The position numbers and the translations under genes were made by a program. This document shows, piece by piece, positions 28,693-33,878 of a DNA stretch of 33,878 nucleotides; position 1 is the first letter of the stretch; each line of letters begins with the position of its first letter. The DNA comes from an uncultured Alphaproteobacteria bacterium. GTDB lineage: Bacteria; Pseudomonadota; Alphaproteobacteria; Puniceispirillales; Puniceispirillaceae. The notes under the pieces were generated by a model that was not told the origin of the DNA, searched no databases, and was given only the letters and a program-made list of their open reading frames with translations. The stretch covers positions 1-33,878 of the forward strand of contig CAJWKB010000006.1 of NCBI GenBank assembly GCA_913042065.1. Direction: 5' to 3'.

Positions 28693-29181
28693 TTATTCCA
28701 CGCCGTCGATTGGCACACCGGGAAGCCCCTTGGCCGAGCGAATGGCGAGCGCCGTTTTCACATGGCTAACATTGCGGGCAGGAGTAAGCCGGCTTGTCAA
28801 AAATTGTTGGAAATCATCCCAGTCATGGGCGACTATTTTCAGAAGAAAATCAGTTTCCCCCATGAGCATGTGGCATTCGCGAACCTGTGGCCATGCGCGG
28901 ACCATTTCCTCGAAACCCTGTAGATCTGACTCTGCCTGGCTGGTCAGTCCGACAAACGCAAAGACATTAACTGAATAGCCAAGCGCATCAGCATCAACAT
29001 CGGCATGATAACCACGAATAATACCGCCTTCCTCTAGAACGCGGACACGGCGCAGGCAGGGCGGCGCAGAAATGCCGGCACGTTTTGCCAACTCAACATT
29101 AGTCATGCGGCCATCAGCCTGCAAGTCGCTAAGGATCTGCCTGTCCACATCATCGAGTTTGATTTTTCCATCAGCAGCCAT
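28693..29181 (-). CDS. Lrp/AsnC family transcriptional regulator
   Basis: A 162-residue regulator with an N-terminal helix-turn-helix (LDDVDRQILSDLQADGRMTN, then VELAKRAGISAPPCLRRVRV) and a C-terminal RAM/AsnC ligand domain with VRECHMLMGETDFLLKIVA. Members form octamers or dimers and respond to amino acids. The ATG at 29181 is chosen, with GGAG just upstream, rather than the longer frame from 29232. Convergent with greA across 51 bases. It is divergent from the ELM1-family gene, so it could regulate that gene or itself; effector and targets are not visible. Confidence 0.92.
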   Translation of the reverse strand: MAADGKIKLDDVDRQILSDLQADGRMTNVELAKRAGISAPPCLRRVRVLEEGGIIRGYHADVDADALGYSVNVFAFVGLTSQAESDLQGFEEMVRAWPQVRECHMLMGETDFLLKIVAHDWDDFQQFLTSRLTPARNVSHVKTALAIRSAKGLPGVPIDGVE

Positions 29182-29388
29182 TGTTCTCCATCCGCTTTCC
29201 GCGGCGCTAGGCTTAGCCGCCCTTAGGGACAAAAGTCGGGTCGCCGCATTTTAATCCGATTCTTAGTATATGAAGACAAACAATAAAGCGCAGTCCAGAG
29301 ACAGGCAAGGCTGATTTCGTAATAATATTGCGCAAACCTGATTGTGACATTAAACATAGTTATACAATTAGGCCATCGTTTTTTGGCG

Positions 29389-30519
29389 ATGACAGGAACA
29401 AGCCGGGCACGCATGATAGAACCAGCAGCCGAAAAGTCAGATCTCCAGCAGGGAAACGCTTCCGTGGATACTGCGCTTTGGGTGCTTAGCGACGGGACGG
29501 CAGGAATGCGGTTACAGGCCATCGGGTTAGCAGAAGCGCTAGCGCGCCACCGCCCAGAACTTGTAATCAGTGAATTTCAGGCCGTTCCTCACTGGTTGAT
29601 CCGGATGCTGCCGCGGTTAGGACATTGGGCATCATTCCTACCACTTTATGCCGACGCCGTAGATCTCTCCGTCGTACAGAAACGACCTATACGCGGCCGG
29701 CATGCCAATCTCCTAATTACATGCGGGCGGCGGATGGCCGGCCTCGGACTGGCGCTTCGCGCTCGCGCTCGCGCTGAAGGGGCGCGAACGCAGCTTGTGC
29801 ATCTACAGGACCCAAAAATCTCACCAGCACTTTTTGACGTGCTCGTGGTCCCCAAACATGACCGGGCGCGTGGCCGCAATGTGATCACTATGGCCGGGTC
29901 TCTTAACCGGCTTACACTCGAGTCAATCCAGCGATCAATGATGGAGCTGCCCTCGAAATGGTTAGTGCGTGACAAGGTTCCCTGTGTAGTCGTAATGCTC
30001 GGTGGCGACAATAGCCGTTACAGCATAAGTCCGAAAATGACCGAAGCAATGGCGGAGCGGCTTCGCGCCTTTGCCGAAAGCGAACCAATGCGTTTGGTGC
30101 TGATCCCCTCACCGCGGACGCCAGCCGCACTTTTAGAGACGCTCGAGGCATCGTTAGCCCAGAATGACGTGCGAATAGTTAGCCCCGATGAGACCAACCC
30201 CTATCCTGGAATTCTAGGTGTCGCCGATGCCATCATCGTGACCTCGGACTCGGTGAATATGGCAACCGAGTCTGCAATCACTGGCAAACCAGTGCTGATC
30301 GCTGGATGGAATGTTCCCGCTGACGAAATGGTGGGTAAAGTGGCGGGGGAAGCCGCCAAAAATGTTGGTGAGCGCGGCCGCATTGCTGCCTTTCACCGCC
30401 GCATGATCGACGCTGGCCATACCACACCGCTCGCAAATTCGCTTCCACGCGCACGCTTTGCTGCTCTGGATGAAATAGACGAGGTCTGCGAGCGCGTGTT
30501 CAAGATTTTAGAGCGTTAG
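29389..30519 (+). CDS. ELM1/GtrOC1 family putative glycosyltransferase
   Basis: A 376-residue protein of the former DUF1022 family. Seen are WVLSDGTAGMRLQAIGLAEA at the start, VHLQDPKISPALFDVLVVPK in the middle, VVMLGGDNSRYSISP, and VTSDSVNMATESAITGKPV near the end, which resembles a GT-B fold nucleotide-sugar site. The plant relative ELM1 takes part in mitochondrial fission, but the bacterial role is unclear and may be cell-envelope glycan work. The start is uncertain: ATG at 29389 is taken, while a GTG at 29344 or ATG at 29413 are alternatives, and none has a good Shine-Dalgarno sequence. It converges on msrP with 32 bases between stops. Confidence 0.85.
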   Translation: MTGTSRARMIEPAAEKSDLQQGNASVDTALWVLSDGTAGMRLQAIGLAEALARHRPELVISEFQAVPHWLIRMLPRLGHWASFLPLYADAVDLSVVQKRPIRGRHANLLITCGRRMAGLGLALRARARAEGARTQLVHLQDPKISPALFDVLVVPKHDRARGRNVITMAGSLNRLTLESIQRSMMELPSKWLVRDKVPCVVVMLGGDNSRYSISPKMTEAMAERLRAFAESEPMRLVLIPSPRTPAALLETLEASLAQNDVRIVSPDETNPYPGILGVADAIIVTSDSVNMATESAITGKPVLIAGWNVPADEMVGKVAGEAAKNVGERGRIAAFHRRMIDAGHTTPLANSLPRARFAALDEIDEVCERVFKILER

Positions 30520-30551
30520 CTGGCCTTGCGCAGCCATGCCAGCGTAAAAAT

Positions 30552-31529
30552 CTAGTAATAAAGCTCACGCGAATCTTTGATACCAAGAGCGGCATACATA
30601 TCGCCAACCTGTTCACCATAACCATTAAACATCTGCGTTGGCACATGCTGGCCAGTGCCAAGCAGCCGTTCCGTGCGTTGCGGCCAACGCGGATGTGGGA
30701 TACCCGGATTCACATTCGCCCAAAATCCATATTCATTGGGTGCAAGCTGTTCCCAGAAAGAGACTGGTCTCTTATCGGTAAAGGTAAAGCGAACAATCGA
30801 TTTGATAGATTTAAAACCGTATTTCCAAGGTATCACCAGACGGATCGGTGCGCCATTCTGGTTGGGCAGTGGCTTGCCATAAATGCCGGTGGCAAGAAAG
30901 GCCAATTCATTTGTTGCCTCGTCAATAGTAAGACCTTCGACATAGGGCCACGGATACCAGCTCTGTTTTTGTCCCGGGGCGACAAGTGGATCCATGAATG
31001 TTTCAATGCGCAGATACTTGGCGTCAGCGGCTGGCCGCGCGAAATTGACAAGATTGGCAAGCGGCACACCTGACCAAGGAATAGCCATCGACCAAGCCTC
31101 GACACAGCGAAATCGATACAACCGTTCCTGGGTGCCGCCTACACGGTTGATAAGATCGGTTGCATCCATCTTTATCTCAGCCTCAACCATGCCATCGATA
31201 GTGACAGCCCATGGATCAGCCTTCATTTTGCGGGTTTTCTTCCAGATATTCTTTGAAGAGCCAAATTCATAAAAATTTGTGTAGGTGATGGCCTCTTCCT
31301 CGTCTGTTACTTCGCGGTCAAGTGTGTAGGCCTCGTTGCGGGAAAAGGGATAGCCAGCAATGGCAGCAAGCGCGCTACTGGCAAAAAGACCAGGCCCGGC
31401 CAGTATCGCGCCAAAGCCAAGACCGTTTAATCCGGCGGCTTTTAGCCATTGACGGCGGTTCATGTAGACATCTTCACGTGTGGCGGCAGCCTCGTGCAAT
31501 TCCCAGCTGCGCCGTGACTTAATCAACAT
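30552..31529 (-). CDS. msrP: Protein-methionine-sulfoxide reductase catalytic subunit MsrP
   Basis: A 325-residue periplasmic molybdoenzyme (YedY family) that repairs oxidised methionines in envelope proteins. A twin-arginine signal is seen at NRRQWLKAAGLNGLGFG (RR at 25-26), followed by a hydrophobic stretch and an alanine-rich cleavage area. The molybdenum-ligating cysteine is Cys 142 in YRFRCVEAWSMAIPW. The C-terminal half contains IPWKYGFKSIKSIVRFTF and FWANVNPGIPHPRWPQ. GGGAGG lies 5 bases before the ATG, supporting this start and a long N-terminal extension before the twin arginines. The heme partner gene msrQ, often adjacent, is not in this window. Confidence 0.93.
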   Translation of the reverse strand: MLIKSRRSWELHEAAATREDVYMNRRQWLKAAGLNGLGFGAILAGPGLFASSALAAIAGYPFSRNEAYTLDREVTDEEEAITYTNFYEFGSSKNIWKKTRKMKADPWAVTIDGMVEAEIKMDATDLINRVGGTQERLYRFRCVEAWSMAIPWSGVPLANLVNFARPAADAKYLRIETFMDPLVAPGQKQSWYPWPYVEGLTIDEATNELAFLATGIYGKPLPNQNGAPIRLVIPWKYGFKSIKSIVRFTFTDKRPVSFWEQLAPNEYGFWANVNPGIPHPRWPQRTERLLGTGQHVPTQMFNGYGEQVGDMYAALGIKDSRELYY

Positions 31530-31714
31530 AATAACCTCCCAATAATACTCGTTTGGTTTACACTGGAACTGCCCCGGCTAGAATGCGAATCATTTCAAAT
31601 CTAGTCGCTGCTGCCATGCCATCATCCGGTATTTCGTTCACGCAGCTAATAGCGGCGTGTTCATGTCCAGACGCATCAGCTGTCGAGAGCCTGACTAAAA
31701 ACTCATCATTACTA

Positions 31715-32917
31715 TTATTTGAGCGACGCAACAACCCGAGCAATTCGAGCGAGGGCGGTTTTCAGCACCACATCGGACTCGGCATAGGAAATACGAAAAC
31801 AGGGCGACAGACCAAAAGCAACTCCGGGGACAACGGCAACTTCGCCAAGCTCCAATAGCGCCGCAACGAAGTCGCTGTCAGTCTTGATCACGACGCCATC
31901 CGGGCGGCACTTACCGATCAGCGCAGAAATATCAGGATAGACATAAAAAGCTCCATCTGGATTGAGACAAAAAATCCCCTCTATTTCATTGAGCGCGTCG
32001 ACTACCATTGCTCGCCTCAGGGCAAATGCGGACAAATTACCAGCCATGAAATCGGTCGGGCCATCAAGCGCGGCAATTGCCGCACGCTGAGCAATGCTAT
32101 TCGGACATGAGGTTGATTGTGACTGCAGCTTTGCCATCGCCTTGACCAGCGGTGCAGGCGCGGCGCAATAACCGATGCGCCAGCCAGTCATGCAATAGGA
32201 TTTGGACACGCCGTTTAGCGAAAGAATGCGGTCCGCAAGGTCCGGCGCAACAGCCCTCATGGTGGCAAACTCAAATCCGTCGTAGACCAGATGTTCATAG
32301 ATATCATCGCTGATCAAATGCACCTGTGGATGGCGGCGTAGCACCTCAGCAAAACCAGCTAAATCAGCTGCGCCGTAGCCAACCCCGCCGGGATTTGAAG
32401 GGCTGTTTAGGATCAGCCATTTGGTGCGGGGTGTAATTGCTGCCTCAAGCTGATCCGGGGTCATTTTTAGATTGGCCGAAATCGGGCATTCGACAAAGAC
32501 AGGAATACCGCCAGCCACTTGGACAATACCGGCAAAGCTGACCCAGTAGGGAGTGGGTATGATGACCTCATCACCGGCGTTGACCGTCGCCATCAGAGCA
32601 TTGAACAGCACCTGCTTCCCACCAGTGCCGATCGAGATCTGTTCCGGGGTAACGGTAATGCCGTTTTCGCGAGCGAATTTGCGGACAATTGCCGCTTTCA
32701 ACTCGGGGATACCATCGACCTGAGTATAGCGCGTATGCCCATCATGCATCGCCTGAATCGCCGCCTCGACAATATGAATCGGCGTAGCAAAGTCTGGCTC
32801 ACCGGTTGCGAGGCCGATGATATCACGTCCTGCCGCTTTCAAATCTAGTGCCATACCGGAAATAGCCACTGTTGGTGACGGCGCAATGCGAGTCAGGCGG
32901 TCGGAGATAATGTCCAT
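31715..32917 (-). CDS. Class I pyridoxal-phosphate aminotransferase (aspartate type)
   Basis: A 400-residue fold-type I aminotransferase of the aspartate/prephenate (Igamma/Ibeta) group. The cofactor lysine is Lys 239 in LNGVSKSYCMTGWRIGY. NSPSNPGG (171-178) binds substrate carboxylate and cofactor, YTQVDGIPELKAAI fits the N-terminal substrate loop, and an arginine in PCFRISYA binds the alpha-carboxylate. It probably transfers amino groups between aspartate and 2-oxoglutarate, though prephenate or other acceptors are possible. The ATG at 32917 begins the family-conserved part; the frame extends to 32953. It is upstream of msrP on the same strand with a 185-base gap, so linkage is uncertain. 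Confidence 0.93.
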   Translation of the reverse strand: MDIISDRLTRIAPSPTVAISGMALDLKAAGRDIIGLATGEPDFATPIHIVEAAIQAMHDGHTRYTQVDGIPELKAAIVRKFARENGITVTPEQISIGTGGKQVLFNALMATVNAGDEVIIPTPYWVSFAGIVQVAGGIPVFVECPISANLKMTPDQLEAAITPRTKWLILNSPSNPGGVGYGAADLAGFAEVLRRHPQVHLISDDIYEHLVYDGFEFATMRAVAPDLADRILSLNGVSKSYCMTGWRIGYCAAPAPLVKAMAKLQSQSTSCPNSIAQRAAIAALDGPTDFMAGNLSAFALRRAMVVDALNEIEGIFCLNPDGAFYVYPDISALIGKCRPDGVVIKTDSDFVAALLELGEVAVVPGVAFGLSPCFRISYAESDVVLKTALARIARVVASLK

Positions 32918-33878
32918 GATAATGACGACCCTGTAGCATGTTTTTGGAGGCAATGGTGTTTGCGGGACCCAACTATCTAGATGTAGCGAGGAAATCCATC
33001 ACTGGGCAAGAGGGATTTTGGGAAAACAATCCAAAGTCGACGGTACCCGTGCGAGATTCTCCTGCAAGCCGTCTCTCTATGCCGCCCTTAATAAATGAAA
33101 ATGCCTCATCACACCATTTTTTCTAATATCAAATATCTTTAAAATTTCCCTTCATTTTCCGATCCCTTAATCGGATGGATCGCCCGTTATACTAATGGTC
33201 TGTGCCAGCCTAATTAAAAGCTAAGTGCGGTAGGGACGACGGCATTCCCAAACAGATAAAATTTGCCAAACTGTCTCACTCCACTCCCTAAGTCCAACAA
33301 TGATTGCCGTTTAAAAATAGTCGGCAATTCACCAGTGCAGCTACATTTCAAAAAAATTATAACAATGGCACAAAGCACCTCTACGGCATCCTCAAGCTCA
33401 ACCAATTAGTCGGTGCGATTATATTTTTCTTTAGTCACTGTATAATCCTAAGCAAAATGTGCAGCTTAGCGATGCACCTGCTCAACCACCTATTCATACT
33501 AACAGTGGCCTGGATCAATCTCGCTTTAACCCAAACCGAAGCGTCAGTAGCCCTACCCTCGGCAGCAAAAATGGCACGCAGCGGTTATCCGCCAAAGCCT
33601 ATTTTGCATGAAACTAAACAAATTTCATTGGCCCAAAAAAGCTCTGGGGCAGCCATAGCAAACCATTGAGCGAAGACGTTGTCGAAGGCAAACAGGACCA
33701 CAGGACATAGCTTCGCAGAACTGGCAACTAGTCAAGTCACAGCTTTCTTTATCAGATAACCAACCGTGCTTGGACTCAGCTATATGACAGAATTTTGGAG
33801 AAACCCTGACACAGAGCGATAAATGATGTAGTGCATCTTTTGGGAGGCTTATACTTTTTTCTGACCCCTTCTTTCATC
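32918..33878. other. AT-rich gene-poor right end
   Basis: This stretch of 961 bases has no convincing gene. The longest frame, 33304-33669 (+, 121 codons), begins at TTG without a ribosome binding site; its middle is hydrophobic, but codon use looks unlike the neighbours. A frame at 32938-33126 (+) is also unsupported. A 7-base hairpin ATTGCCG/CGGCAAT with a 12-base loop lies at 33303-33328. The rightmost bases show no start of a known gene. Confidence 0.4.

Noticed and set aside
30519..30543. Inverted repeat GCTGGC/GCCAGC between the ELM1-family and msrP genes as a terminator
   Set aside because: The loop is 13 bases and no T-run follows on either strand.

Overview
The window looks like the chromosome of an alphaproteobacterium with roughly even base composition. 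Supporting points are glyQ-glyS-ppdK in one run, dnaG directly before rpoD with a GatB/YqeY gene in front, carA-carB-greA in series, an ELM1/GtrOC1-family protein and a long-chain polyprenyl diphosphate synthase. A marine SAR116-like or rhodospirilloid lineage is my inference and is not proven by the sequence. No rRNA, CRISPR array, insertion sequence or prophage was seen.

Layout. 1-3030 (+): the tail of an inositol monophosphatase (suhB), then a proton-channel protein (MotA/TolQ/ExbB type) with its OmpA-like partner. 3349-3570 (+): rpmE with a clear terminator. 3647-11725 (-): a closely packed run of a DUF2007 protein, a TrmN6-like methyltransferase, an S49 (SppA-like) protease, a small membrane zinc-ribbon-like protein, glyQ, glyS and ppdK. 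Several starts overlap the preceding stop, so much of it may be one transcript. 11918-12967 (+): the polyprenyl diphosphate synthase.

12968-18551 is the accessory part. It holds remains of at least three genes: the C-terminal piece of an S24/LexA-like regulator, a 23S rRNA m5U methyltransferase (RumA/RlmD type) broken by three stops and a frameshift, and the DNA-binding end of a Crp/Fnr-type regulator. Intact genes among them are a ribbon-helix-helix protein, a class I glutamine amidotransferase and a hydantoinase/oxoprolinase-family protein. A tRNA(CAU), probably tRNA-Ile2, closes this part.

18731-23240 (-) is the macromolecular-synthesis block: GatB/YqeY, dnaG, rpoD. 23576-28641 (+): carA, carB and greA. 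Then come an Lrp/AsnC regulator (-), an ELM1-family protein (+), msrP without an adjacent msrQ (-) and a class I aminotransferase (-). The last ~960 bases are AT-rich and hold no convincing gene.

Most genes are core housekeeping: translation (glyQS, rpmE, tRNA), transcription (rpoD, greA), replication priming (dnaG), arginine/pyrimidine precursor synthesis (carAB), quinone side-chain synthesis, and envelope maintenance and repair (stator-like pair, SppA, MsrP). I found no clearly new multi-gene system. The most unusual signals are the decayed-gene zone and the non-flagellar stator-like pair.
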